Origin: JBKJVQ01 sp046717125
GTDB taxonomy: Bacteria > Pseudomonadota > Alphaproteobacteria > Rhizobiales > Methyloligellaceae
Direction: 5' to 3'
Assembly: GCA_046717125.1 (NCBI GenBank)
Contig: JBKJVQ010000143.1
Coordinates: forward strand, 1 to 43,215
Length of the DNA: 43,215 nucleotides
The first letter of the stretch is position 1, and each line of letters starts with the position of its first letter. Positions 24,790-32,991 of the stretch are shown one piece after another. The position numbers and the translations under genes are program-made. The notes beneath the pieces are model-generated. The model had not been told where the DNA came from. It did not search any database and saw only the letters and a program-made list of their open reading frames with translations.

Positions 24790-27591
24790 TTAGAGACCGG
24801 CCGCGGTCGCGCCCCAACTTGCGTCAGGCGTCTCGACTTCGTTCGCCGGCTTCCTCGCCTGAACGGGACGCCAGGCCCTTACCGCCTTATCGGCTGCCGC
24901 CAGCGCCTTCTCGTCGAGCTGAGCCCTGAGGAGATCGCGCCGCTTGGCAGCCTCGACGTCCATCTGGTTGGCCGCGAGCGTGTACCATTTATAAGCCTCG
25001 ACCACGTCCCGGTTCAGTCCCAGACCGTTCTCAAAGAAGATCGCGAGATTGAACTGGCTGTCTGCCAGACCCTGCTCGGCGGCCTTCGCGAACCACTGTG
25101 CGGCGATCGCGTGATCGTCGGGCGTGGCATCCGGACCGCTCATCGTGACGGCAAGATTGTGCATGGCCTTGAGATTGCCCTGGTCGGCCGCGCGCGTGTA
25201 CCAAACCCGCGCACGTGCTGGGTCCTTCTCGACCCCCTGTCCGCGCTCGAACATCACGGCGAAGCGATATTGCGCCGGTGCATGGCCCTGCGCTGCTGCG
25301 CGGGCATACCAGCGCCCGGCCTCTTCCCAGTTCTGCGGAACGCCTTTGCCTTCTGCAAACCTGTTGGCGACGAAGTACTGCGCGACCATCTCTCCGCGCG
25401 CAGCCGCCAGACGCATGGAATATGGACCGATGGAGGCGGGCGGCAGCGCAACCTGATTGCCGAGAGCCGTATCATCGTCGCCGAGAGACTTCACGACGAC
25501 GCTGCCTATCCGCGCCTCATCCGGCGCAATCGAGGCCAGTTGAGGCTCTTCGTCCAGCCGATCGTTGAACTTGTTGCCCTGCTTGGCGCCTTCCGAGCCC
25601 GACGCGAGCATCGACTCGGACAGAGCGTTCGAACTCTTGGCCGGCTTTTCCGACTTGCCTTTGCCCTGCTGCTGTTCGATCGCGGGAGCGGCGGGCGCCG
25701 AAGGTTTGGATTGCAGGCGCGTATAGAGAAGCGCGGCGCTTGCGATAAGCAACACCGCCGCCGAGATCACGAGAACAGGCCGCGGACGGCTGAGATGGTT
25801 CTCGGCCGGCTTCGACGAAAGATGCTGGTTCATCGCCCCTTCGTGCATTTTAGCCGATGGTTTGGATTTTTCGTTCGCGCGTGCGGCGGCAGCCTGGGCG
25901 GCTTTGCGCGCGGCGGCGATAAAGTCGTCCTTCCGATCGGCTGGGCCTGATTGGGGGCGGTCGCCAGTCTGATTCTGTTTCGCCTTCGGTTGCGCGACGG
26001 ATGGCTGGAAGTCAGGGATCGATGCGCCGAGGCGTTCGCGAAGCGAAGCCGGCTGGGCTGCCGTATCGGGCTCCCGGACTTCAGGCGCACGGGGCTTGTC
26101 TTTTGCGGGCTCGTCGTCGAAATCCGCATCGAGCTTTGGCTTGGGCTGCGGTCGAGCCATGCCGGCTGCTTCTTGCGCCTGCGGAGCTGCTGGCAGTGCA
26201 CGCTTTTCTTCCGCACGAGCTGTCTGCACAGGGGATCCGTCGCTCCGCGTATCGACCAGATCGTTCAGCCTACGCTGTATCGTCTCGACAATGCCGGACA
26301 TGCGGTCGCCCTGTGCCCGCGACCTGCCGTCGAATGCGGTCAACTCGGCATGCATGGCGTCGATCCGCATTGCCAGCGCGTCGTTGGAGCCAGAGCTGCT
26401 AAGCTGCATGACGCGCGTTGCGGCGGTTTCGGCCGCGCGGTCGATCAACCCGGGCGATTCTGCGAGAGAATTCGTCAACTTCGCCAGATGCACCTCAAGA
26501 TCGTTCATTTTATTGAGGCGCTGCTCCGTCTGTCCGAATGAGCGCGCGATGTCGGTCAGTTGGTGCTCGATCGAAGTCAGAGCCTCGGCAGGCTCCGCCA
26601 GAGCGTCCGCCAGTTCGCGGGAAACGGCGTCGAGTTTTTCGCTCAGCGCTTCAATTTCGGTGGAAGACTGGTGAACGGAAAGCCCGCCTTCCAGACGCGC
26701 GGCGAGCGAGTCGAACTGGTCCTCCAGGCGGCAGCGCTCGGAGAGGCGCTCATTTGAATTGGAAGTCTCGCGACAGGGCGCGCGCCATGCAGGCCAACGC
26801 TCGGATGGCTGTTCATCGCCACCCGGCAAGCCAATGTCCGACTGCGGCCGACGGCGCTCCATGATCGGCGGTGGCTCGGCGGCCGCTCCCATGGGGGGGC
26901 GGTGCCGCGATTCGACTCCGGATTTGAATTGTTCCGCCAGACGCTCAGCCGCGCGCGTGGAGACTTGCGGACCGGCGCTGACAAATGCTTCGGGCATCGG
27001 CTCGGCGCGCAGCACCGAAGATGTGGGCTCTGCGACAACAGGGGAGGCGGCTGTGTCGCCGGGTTCGATGAACTTTGCGGTCTCGGCCGGCACAGAGTGT
27101 GAGACAGGCGCTTCGTGCCCTGGATCGCGGCTGGCATCTTCGCTCCGGCGCGCGGGAATGACTTTCGGGTCGGCAATGCGTTTCGATGCCTCCGCCGCCG
27201 TCCTGTATGCCGGGGCAGTCGCTTCCTGTGCGGCGGGCGTCTCGCGAGCCGGCACCTGAAATGCGCCGAGCCGCTGCTCAAGAAGGGCAAACGTGCTTGT
27301 TTCCGCACCGTTTTTCCCGGTGACCGGCGCGGCTGGCTCTTCAACTGCGACGGATGCGGACTCCGCATTGCGTGAAATTTCGGCCAGGCGGGCTTGCATC
27401 TCGCCGATCACGGACACGGTGCGGCGTTCGCTCCGCTCCATCCGCTCCATCATCGACATGAGTAGCGCCGCCATGTTGGTAGGATCAGGGGGCGTCGCCG
27501 ACAGATCGCTCGCGGACGGGTTCGAACCGGGCGGCCCAAACGCGTCCATGCTCTCGAAAGAAGTTTTCTTTCTGCTCGCTTCTGCGGTCAT
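24790..27591 (-). CDS. Coiled-coil, single-pass membrane, SEL1-repeat protein (PodJ-like)
   Basis: The 933-residue protein has a long N-terminal cytoplasmic region rich in predicted coiled coil (about 250-430, with LEGGLSVHQ, LEVHLAKLTN) and low-complexity Pro/Ala/Glu linkers. One membrane helix follows (about 606-624, PVLVISAAVLLIASAALLYT), then four SEL1-type repeats (about 735-890, such as FAEGKGVPQNWEEAGRWYARAA). This architecture is that of alphaproteobacterial polarity or localisation proteins of the PodJ type. The start MTAEASRKK is preferred because GAGG lies six bases upstream; the ATG at 27618 has no such site. Assignment is by architecture, not by residue-level identity. Confidence 0.72.
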   Translation of the reverse strand: MTAEASRKKTSFESMDAFGPPGSNPSASDLSATPPDPTNMAALLMSMMERMERSERRTVSVIGEMQARLAEISRNAESASVAVEEPAAPVTGKNGAETSTFALLEQRLGAFQVPARETPAAQEATAPAYRTAAEASKRIADPKVIPARRSEDASRDPGHEAPVSHSVPAETAKFIEPGDTAASPVVAEPTSSVLRAEPMPEAFVSAGPQVSTRAAERLAEQFKSGVESRHRPPMGAAAEPPPIMERRRPQSDIGLPGGDEQPSERWPAWRAPCRETSNSNERLSERCRLEDQFDSLAARLEGGLSVHQSSTEIEALSEKLDAVSRELADALAEPAEALTSIEHQLTDIARSFGQTEQRLNKMNDLEVHLAKLTNSLAESPGLIDRAAETAATRVMQLSSSGSNDALAMRIDAMHAELTAFDGRSRAQGDRMSGIVETIQRRLNDLVDTRSDGSPVQTARAEEKRALPAAPQAQEAAGMARPQPKPKLDADFDDEPAKDKPRAPEVREPDTAAQPASLRERLGASIPDFQPSVAQPKAKQNQTGDRPQSGPADRKDDFIAAARKAAQAAAARANEKSKPSAKMHEGAMNQHLSSKPAENHLSRPRPVLVISAAVLLIASAALLYTRLQSKPSAPAAPAIEQQQGKGKSEKPAKSSNALSESMLASGSEGAKQGNKFNDRLDEEPQLASIAPDEARIGSVVVKSLGDDDTALGNQVALPPASIGPYSMRLAAARGEMVAQYFVANRFAEGKGVPQNWEEAGRWYARAAAQGHAPAQYRFAVMFERGQGVEKDPARARVWYTRAADQGNLKAMHNLAVTMSGPDATPDDHAIAAQWFAKAAEQGLADSQFNLAIFFENGLGLNRDVVEAYKWYTLAANQMDVEAAKRRDLLRAQLDEKALAAADKAVRAWRPVQARKPANEVETPDASWGATAAGL

Positions 27592-27746
27592 TCCTGGCCT
27601 CACGGACTGCCGGATCATCGCGGAACTGACGTCCCACGCCGGTCTCGGCGGGATAACGCGCGGAAGACAATTGGTTGAAGCCGCACGAACCGATCACGCG
27701 CAGGCTCCCAAAACGCGGTAAATTTTGTGTTAAGGAGAGTTAAGAA

Positions 27747-27770
27747 ATGGCACACGTGGCGTATCGCTAG
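27747..27770 (+). other. Possible 7-codon leader minicistron
   Basis: AAGGAG (27732-27737) precedes an ATG at 27747 by nine bases. The frame reads MAHVAYR and ends at TAG (27768-27770), 26 bases before the secreted-protein start at 27797. The ribosome binding site is better than that of the main gene. Chance occurrence cannot be excluded, and there is no attenuator structure to support regulation. Confidence 0.25.
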
Positions 27771-27796
27771 CGCGCCCGAGCAACGGAGACGTCCAG

Positions 27797-28582
27797 ATGT
27801 TCCGGTCGGTGACTGTCACTACCGCATTGTTGTGCACGCTCTTCGCTTCGGCGGCTCTTGCGGACGATGATGAGGTTGGCCGCTACCAGCTCGCGCCGGT
27901 TAAGGGCGGTTTCGTCCGGCTCGACACGGTAACGGGACAGATATCGCATTGCCGGCAGAAGATCGTCGGCTGGATTTGCGACGAGGCGAGGGACGGGGCG
28001 CGATCCCAATCGCGCATGAAGCATCGCGACAAGGACTCTCGCGACAAGGACTCCCGCGACAAGAAGGAACGCATGTCGCGCGCGCCGGAAAACTGGGATG
28101 GCGACATCACCGGCCACCCGCCGCGCGGCATGACGCCGTTCGACCGGCGTGAAACGAGGCGGCTGAGGCGTGAGGTCGAGCGTTTGCGAAAAGAGAACGA
28201 GGAATTGCGCGCGATGATCGAGGGCGATCCACATGCGCTTCCGCCGGATCGTCGCGACGGGCCGCCCATGCGCTTCCGCGACGTTCCGCCGGACCATCCC
28301 GAAATTCCGCCGGACCATCCCGAAATGGACGAAGACGGCGACGATCAGGAACCGCATTCCAGGGCGCCCCGTCCGCCGGAGCAGGACGATGAGGTTGGCG
28401 CATTACCGGAAGGCGAGACTGCGCCTCTGCCAGACCGGAAACCCTGCGCCGACGGAAAGACGAATTGCAGTTCGGACAAGGCTCACAATGAAAGCGCTGA
28501 CGAGGCTCTGGTCGAGCGGATGATGGAGAAGTTCCGGGACCTCATGCGGGACATGCAGAAGCCGAAGCCCCAGTCACTCTAG
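27797..28582 (+). CDS. Secreted, highly charged protein with tandem repeats, unknown function
   Basis: I do not recognise this 261-residue protein. A signal peptide (about 1-22, ending AALA before DDDEVG) predicts export. The early mature part (about 23-65) looks folded, with C52 and C61 (SHCRQ, WICDE). Then come an RDKDS repeat block, a coiled-coil segment rich in Arg/Glu (TRRLRREVERLRKENEELRA), a PPDHPE tandem repeat and an acidic Pro-rich tail with CADGKTNCSSDK. Two tandem nucleotide repeats underlie these blocks, so the gene may vary in length between strains. It lies eight bases before yjbQ. Confidence 0.72.
   Translation: MFRSVTVTTALLCTLFASAALADDDEVGRYQLAPVKGGFVRLDTVTGQISHCRQKIVGWICDEARDGARSQSRMKHRDKDSRDKDSRDKKERMSRAPENWDGDITGHPPRGMTPFDRRETRRLRREVERLRKENEELRAMIEGDPHALPPDRRDGPPMRFRDVPPDHPEIPPDHPEMDEDGDDQEPHSRAPRPPEQDDEVGALPEGETAPLPDRKPCADGKTNCSSDKAHNESADEALVERMMEKFRDLMRDMQKPKPQSL
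28025..28063 (+). repeat. 15-bp tandem repeat in coding sequence (2.6 copies)
   Basis: The unit CGCGACAAGGACTCY occurs at 28025-28039 and 28040-28054, followed by nine bases of a third copy (28055-28063). It encodes RDKDS-RDKDS-RDK. Only the final base differs between the two full copies. Confidence 0.85.
28284..28325 (+). repeat. 21-bp perfect tandem repeat in coding sequence (2 copies)
   Basis: 28284-28304 and 28305-28325 are identical 21-base units, encoding two PPDHPE-containing heptapeptides. Exact identity suggests a recent duplication by slippage. Confidence 0.85.
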
Positions 28583-28589
28583 GTTCGTC

Positions 28590-29045
28590 ATGAAAACCGG
28601 CGTGGACGCGGGGATCGGACAGGCAAGCTATCTCCTGTCCGTCGAAACGCGCGGACCGGGCTTTGTCGACATCACGAACGAACTGAACCATTGGCTGACC
28701 CGCATCGGCGCGGTCGAAGGCCTGGCCACTCTGTTCGTGCGCCATACGTCGGCGTCGCTGACAGTGCAGGAGAACGCCGATCCGGCGGTTCGCGCTGACC
28801 TTCTCGACGCGCTTGGCGGGCTCGCCCCGGAAGAGGCGGATTATCGGCACGATGACGAAGGTCCCGACGATATGCCGGCGCATATTAAGGCGATGCTGAC
28901 CGCGACGAGCCTTTCGGTGCCGGTGACACGGCGGCGCATGGTGCTCGGCACATGGCAGGCGGTCTATCTGATCGAGCACCGCACGCGTCCGCATCGTCGT
29001 GAGATCGCTCTGCATTTTATCGGCAAGATGGCGGAGCCGAACTGA
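28590..29045 (+). CDS. yjbQ: YjbQ/UPF0047 family protein
   Basis: The 151-residue protein belongs to the UPF0047/YjbQ family, whose members show secondary thiamine phosphate synthase activity in vitro and whose physiological role is unclear. Conserved segments are FVRHTSASLTVQENADP and the metal-site region YRHDDEGPDDMPAHIKAML with its histidines, plus LGTWQAVYLIEHR. Length is normal. It follows the charged secreted-protein gene by seven bases and converges on the iminopeptidase gene with a ten-base gap. Confidence 0.9.
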   Translation: MKTGVDAGIGQASYLLSVETRGPGFVDITNELNHWLTRIGAVEGLATLFVRHTSASLTVQENADPAVRADLLDALGGLAPEEADYRHDDEGPDDMPAHIKAMLTATSLSVPVTRRRMVLGTWQAVYLIEHRTRPHRREIALHFIGKMAEPN

Positions 29046-29055
29046 AGCTCGGGGG

Positions 29056-30027
29056 TTACGTGTCAGGATCGGTTGAGGCGAAGCGCTGCGATGCCGCAAC
29101 AATTTCGTGGACGATGCCGGGCTCGGTCATCGCGTGGCCCGAGTCCTGAACAATACGAAGGTCCGCTTGCGGCCATGCACAATGGAGATCCCAAGCCGTG
29201 CGCATCGGGGTAACGACGTCGTAGCGGCCCTGGACAATGACTCCCGGAATACCCCGCAGCACATGCGCGTTCGCGAGGAGCTGATCGTCGCTGTCGAAGA
29301 ATCCCCGATGGACGAAGTAGTGGCACTCGATCAGCGCAAAGGCGAGAGCGTAGGACTCGGCGGCGAATATGCGCTCCCTGCGCGCGTCGGGGTAGAGCGA
29401 GAGCGTCCGCCCTTCCCACAGACTCCAGGCCTTGGCGCATGCGCGCCGCACTGTTTCGTCGGCTCCTGTCAACCGGCGATGATAAGCCTCGATCAGATCG
29501 CCGCGTTCGTCCTCCGGGATCGGTGCAAGAAAGTCCTCGAACGCGTCCGGATAGAGCCAGTTCGTGCCCTTCTGATAGAACCATTCGAGCTCGCTCCGGC
29601 GTAGCGTGAAAATACCTCGAAGGATCAGGCCCGTTACGCGGTCGGGGTGGGTCTCGGCATAGGCGATTGACAGCGCCGAGCCCCATGATCCGCCGCAAAG
29701 CTGCCAGCGCGCGATGCCCAGCTCCTTGCGCAGGGCTTCCATGTCCGAAACGAGATGCCAAGTCGTATTCTGTTCGAGCGATGCGTATGGCGTTGAACGG
29801 CCACAGCCGCGCTGGTCGAAAAGAACGATCCGATAAAATCTCGGGTCGTGGAACCGGCGCATGTTCGGATTCGAGCCACCGCCCGGCCCGCCGTGAACCA
29901 TGAGCACCGGTGCGCCGGCCGGATTGCCGCATTCCTCGAAATAAAGGTCGTGTACGGAGCTTACGCGCAGCCGTCCGGTGCGGTACGGCTCGATTTCAGG
30001 GTAAAGCGCGAGCCTCGCTTCAGTCAT
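29056..30027 (-). CDS. pip: Prolyl iminopeptidase
   Basis: The 323-residue alpha/beta-hydrolase of peptidase family S33 removes N-terminal proline from peptides. HGGPGG (45-50) forms the oxyanion region, the nucleophile is S114 in CGGSWGSAL, and the acid and base lie in GRYDVVTP and DSGHAM. The start at 30027 overlaps the stop of the sodium symporter by ATGA (30024-30027), so the two are coupled; the longer open frame upstream is a shadow of the symporter. Coupling suggests peptide or amino-acid scavenging together with solute uptake. Confidence 0.92.
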   Translation of the reverse strand: MTEARLALYPEIEPYRTGRLRVSSVHDLYFEECGNPAGAPVLMVHGGPGGGSNPNMRRFHDPRFYRIVLFDQRGCGRSTPYASLEQNTTWHLVSDMEALRKELGIARWQLCGGSWGSALSIAYAETHPDRVTGLILRGIFTLRRSELEWFYQKGTNWLYPDAFEDFLAPIPEDERGDLIEAYHRRLTGADETVRRACAKAWSLWEGRTLSLYPDARRERIFAAESYALAFALIECHYFVHRGFFDSDDQLLANAHVLRGIPGVIVQGRYDVVTPMRTAWDLHCAWPQADLRIVQDSGHAMTEPGIVHEIVAASQRFASTDPDT

Positions 30028-31850
30028 GCGGTCCGAGTCGCGCGGCGCGTCGCGCGGTCGTATAGCGTGTCGCCACCGGCATGGCGCATGTCTTCGACGA
30101 AGTTCCGCTCGGCTTCGTCGGGCGCACCGGTCGCGAAACTCACACCGATGCCGGCGATGAGGGCCAGCGGCGCGCCGAGCATGCCAGCGATCAGGGTTTC
30201 GACGCCGAGGAACGACCCGCCACCGACGAGTTCGCCCGCCACGATAACCGAGCCGCTGACGACCGCACCCGTCAGCATCGACGCGAGCGCGCCAGCCGAG
30301 GTCAATCGCGACCACCAGATGCTGAGCAGCAGGACCGGAAAAATGGTTGCGGCCGTGTAAGAAAGCGCCCAGCACGCCGCCTTCAGCACATCGAGATCGA
30401 GCGCCGTCAGCCAGGCAATCGCCATAGCGCCGCCCGCGAGTGCGAACAGGCGCGCCATGAGTAAGCGCCGCCCCGGGGAAGCCGCCGGATCGGCAATGAC
30501 CGCATAGACATCCTCGCTGAGAGAAGCTGCCAGCGCCAGCAGATGCGCGGCCGCCGCCGCCATCGCGATGGCGATACCGCCGATCGCCGCGAGCAGCGTC
30601 AGCACGAAGGGATAGTTGTTGATGACGGGCAGGGCCAGCACCGCGCCGTCGCGCGAGAAGGCGATCTCGGACGCCGAAATCTGGCCGTCTCCGTCAGCGT
30701 CCTGAGCGCCTGCAAGCCGTGCGTCCTGCAGACTTTTTACCCAGGCAGGCGTAGCCGCCTTTGCCACCGAAAGCTCCTGCATCGCCCCGTAACGCACATA
30801 GGCCGCATAGGCGGGTATCGTGATGGCGACGAGCACGACCAGAAACACCCCCCAGGCGGCGGCGCGTCGCTGCTCGAAAACTGTCCTGGTCGAGCCGGCG
30901 CGGACGAGGAGGCTCGGCAGCGCGGCGATGCCCATGGCGAAACAGAGCATCAGCGCGATGAACTGGCCCCGTGTCAGCGAGAGGAAGGGATCAAGGAACG
31001 GTCGTGCGATCGCTCGAAGCGATTCGCCGGGGAGCGCCTGCGCAATGGAACCTGACGGCGGATTGCGCGCAAGCGTTGCCTCGTAGCTCCCGAGACGGTC
31101 GAAAAGTTCGCCATAGGTCAGTTGCGGCACGGGCAGGTTCGTCACCATGACGGCCATGACGATCAGCGGGACGCCCAGACCGATCAGTGCGATGATGAAT
31201 TGAGCCGCGCCGGTCCATGTCACCGATCGCATGCCGCCCAGCGCTACCGTGGCCGCGACAAGAAATCCGATGAGAATCACCGCTCCGCCCGAAGACAGCG
31301 GGAGAAACAGGGACGCAACGAAACCGGCTATTTTCAGCTCGCCTACGAAAAGGAGCCACAGCGGCGGGAGAATGCAGAGCGCGGCGGTCCAGCGCAGGTC
31401 GGCCGAGCCGAATCGCTGGCCGAAATAGGCGGGCAGAGTGTACGCGCCGGCCTTGCGGAGATACGGCAGGAACAGCACACCGGCCGCCAGCAGACCAAGC
31501 GTCCAGCCGAGAACGATCGACAACCCGTCAAAGCCGATGAACAGGAGCGCGCCTGTCACCGCAAAGAATCCGGTTCCGCCGATCGTCACCGCGGCCAGCG
31601 TCAGGCCTGAGAAGACGGGCGGCACACGCCTTCCGGCGGTATGAAAATCGAGACGGTCCAGCGTCCGGGTTGCGAATGCAATTCCGCCCAAGAGCGCGAG
31701 CGGGCCGAGAATCATGAAATTGCTGATGTAGGTCTGCTGGAATCCAAGCTGCTCGAACAGTCCCATCAGCAGAACGAACGATACGAAGGTGCTGGTGACG
31801 ATGCCGTAGTAAAGGCCAAGACGCGGATGCGTGGTGCGGCGCGCGTTCAC
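30024..31850 (-). CDS. Sodium:solute symporter with an embedded EF-hand loop
   Basis: The 608-residue inner-membrane protein is a sodium:solute symporter (SSS family) of the subfamily that pairs with a DUF4212 small subunit. About 13 membrane helices are visible, with typical segments such as GTGFFAVTGALLFIGFDG and YTLPAYFGQRFGS. Between two helices, residues 384-395 read DADGDGQISASE, a complete EF-hand calcium-binding loop (D1, D3, D5, G6, I8, E12). Related transporters carry short monocarboxylates or amino acids; the substrate here is unknown. Downstream it is coupled to pip. The small-subunit gene lies upstream but is separated by a 121-base repeat element. Confidence 0.88.
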   Translation of the reverse strand: MNARRTTHPRLGLYYGIVTSTFVSFVLLMGLFEQLGFQQTYISNFMILGPLALLGGIAFATRTLDRLDFHTAGRRVPPVFSGLTLAAVTIGGTGFFAVTGALLFIGFDGLSIVLGWTLGLLAAGVLFLPYLRKAGAYTLPAYFGQRFGSADLRWTAALCILPPLWLLFVGELKIAGFVASLFLPLSSGGAVILIGFLVAATVALGGMRSVTWTGAAQFIIALIGLGVPLIVMAVMVTNLPVPQLTYGELFDRLGSYEATLARNPPSGSIAQALPGESLRAIARPFLDPFLSLTRGQFIALMLCFAMGIAALPSLLVRAGSTRTVFEQRRAAAWGVFLVVLVAITIPAYAAYVRYGAMQELSVAKAATPAWVKSLQDARLAGAQDADGDGQISASEIAFSRDGAVLALPVINNYPFVLTLLAAIGGIAIAMAAAAAHLLALAASLSEDVYAVIADPAASPGRRLLMARLFALAGGAMAIAWLTALDLDVLKAACWALSYTAATIFPVLLLSIWWSRLTSAGALASMLTGAVVSGSVIVAGELVGGGSFLGVETLIAGMLGAPLALIAGIGVSFATGAPDEAERNFVEDMRHAGGDTLYDRATRRATRTA

Positions 31851-31861
31851 TGGAGGCCCCC

Positions 31862-31975
31862 TAGATCACGATGACTTGGGGTTGACACAACCCCAGTCAT
31901 AAACGTGATCGATTCTATTAGTTTGAGCATGATGTCGTCCAAAAACCGCTTCTCACTTTTCGGCATCATGCTCAG
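31862..31975. repeat. Dispersed intergenic repeat, copy C (two-module form)
   Basis: The left module pairs GATCACG with CGTGATC and GGGGTTG with CAACCCC around ACA (31864-31911). The right module pairs GAGCATGATG (31925-31934) with CATCATGCTC (31964-31973) and contains AAAACCGCTTC and CACTTTTCGG. On the minus strand its first bases are TGAGCATGATG, where TGA is the stop codon of the DUF4212 gene. The two-module layout with GATTCTATTAGTTTGAGC between is characteristic of Hyphomicrobiales intergenic repeats. Confidence 0.8.
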
Positions 31976-32232
31976 ACTTCGTCGGTTACGCCGTGGGTGC
32001 GGTCGATACGCTCCTGCCGTGCGGCGAACCAGAATGCGGCGATGACCGCGACTATCATGATCCCCTGCGCCATGAGCCAGTAGCCCAGCGGAAAGGCAAG
32101 GACGACGATATTGTCGAGTTCGCGTACGTAGAGCGACGCGGCGACGACCAGTCCAATCATTCCGCCGACGACGAAAATCGCCAGTCCCGCCGTGCGCACG
32201 AAATGAGGCCTGCGCTGCCGAACCTCGTCCAT
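31972..32232 (-). CDS. DUF4212 small subunit of a sodium symporter
   Basis: The 86-residue protein has two membrane helices (about 17-35 and 46-68) and the family signature FPLGYWLMAQG followed by a charged C terminus with ERIDRTHGV. DUF4212 proteins are small partners of SSS symporters, and the large subunit is the next gene downstream. MDEVRQ is chosen as start because a GGAGGGGAG ribosome site lies about ten bases before it; the ATG eight codons upstream is less well placed. Its stop codon lies within repeat copy C. Confidence 0.82.
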   Translation of the reverse strand: MDEVRQRRPHFVRTAGLAIFVVGGMIGLVVAASLYVRELDNIVVLAFPLGYWLMAQGIMIVAVIAAFWFAARQERIDRTHGVTDEV

Positions 32233-32359
32233 TTTCGATTCTCCCCTCCGCCGCATTGAGCTTTAGCAGCCCCGATGGCCGACGCAAGAAACGAAGACCC
32301 CTTGATCGCAAAGCCAAGGGCTTTATGACGGGCGGAGCGAGACGATTGGGGAGAGCGTC

Positions 32360-32794
32360 ATGCTCAAGGAATTCCGTGAATTCATCATGCGCGGCAATGT
32401 CGTCGACATGGCGATCGGCATCATCATCGGCGCGGCCTTCACGACGATCGTGCAGTCCCTCGTCAACGATATCATGATGCCGCCACTCGGCATGATTCTC
32501 GGCAATGTCGACTTCAAGGACCATTTCGTCGTTCTGCGCGGCGACGGCGAGTACACCACGCTCGCCCAGGCCAAGGAAGCCGGCGCGACGACCTGGAACT
32601 ACGGACAGTTCATCAGCGCCTGCATCAGCTTCACGATCGTCGCGTTCGCGCTGTTCATAATGATAAAGGCGATGAACCGGATGCGCCGCAAGCAGGACGC
32701 GGTACCGGAGGCCTCGCCGCCCCCGTCCCGCGACGTGCAGCTTCTGGAAGAGATTCGCGACCTCATGGCCAAGGCCGTCGACCAGACGCGGTGA
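32360..32794 (+). CDS. mscL: Large-conductance mechanosensitive channel
   Basis: The 144-residue protein is MscL, a pentameric inner-membrane channel that opens on hypo-osmotic stress. The N-terminal helix EFREFIMRGNVVDMAIGIIIG and the pore-lining helix are well conserved, followed by PPLGMILG, the periplasmic loop, a second helix (about 84-106) and a C-terminal helical bundle segment (LLEEIRDLMAK). GGGGAG five bases before the ATG supports the start. Small hairpins (such as AAAGCC/GGCTTT at 32310-32324) lie between it and the divergent DUF4212 gene. Confidence 0.95.
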   Translation: MLKEFREFIMRGNVVDMAIGIIIGAAFTTIVQSLVNDIMMPPLGMILGNVDFKDHFVVLRGDGEYTTLAQAKEAGATTWNYGQFISACISFTIVAFALFIMIKAMNRMRRKQDAVPEASPPPSRDVQLLEEIRDLMAKAVDQTR

Positions 32795-32831
32795 GGGTGA
32801 CCGGTCGCAGTGGGAATTTGCCAATTCTGAG

Positions 32832-32911
32832 GCTGTAAGAGAAATGATTTCGCTTAAACAGCCGATGTCGGAACTGTTTTCTTCCTTTCGGTTTAGAACC
32901 GCTTTAAGCGG
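32832..32911 (+). promoter_or_regulatory. Palindrome cluster upstream of the sulfate assimilation operon
   Basis: Three inverted repeats lie in an AT-richer stretch before the ferredoxin gene. GCTGTAAG...CTTAAACAGC (32832-32862) is an imperfect 31-base palindrome with GAAAT/ATTT inside. CGGTTTAGAACCG (32889-32901) and CCGCTTTAAGCGG (32899-32911) are perfect 13-base palindromes whose centres are exactly ten bases apart, on the same face of the helix. The position suits binding of a dimeric regulator of sulfur assimilation, such as a LysR- or Rrf2-type protein, but the regulator is unknown. Confidence 0.5.
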
Positions 32912-32991
32912 CAACAATTTTCTCTTATGTTCCGATCGCGACACCGTGCCTGAGGGCGGAACCGGCGCGGATGCGTCAGGTTGGGCATAGC

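Noticed and set aside
27730..27743. Possible CtrA box (TTAA repeated) before the secreted-protein gene
   Set aside because: The spacing between the two TTAA half-sites is six bases, not the seven of the CtrA consensus.
28025..28325. CRISPR-like tandem repeats
   Set aside because: The repeats are contiguous, in frame and coding, with no spacers between them.
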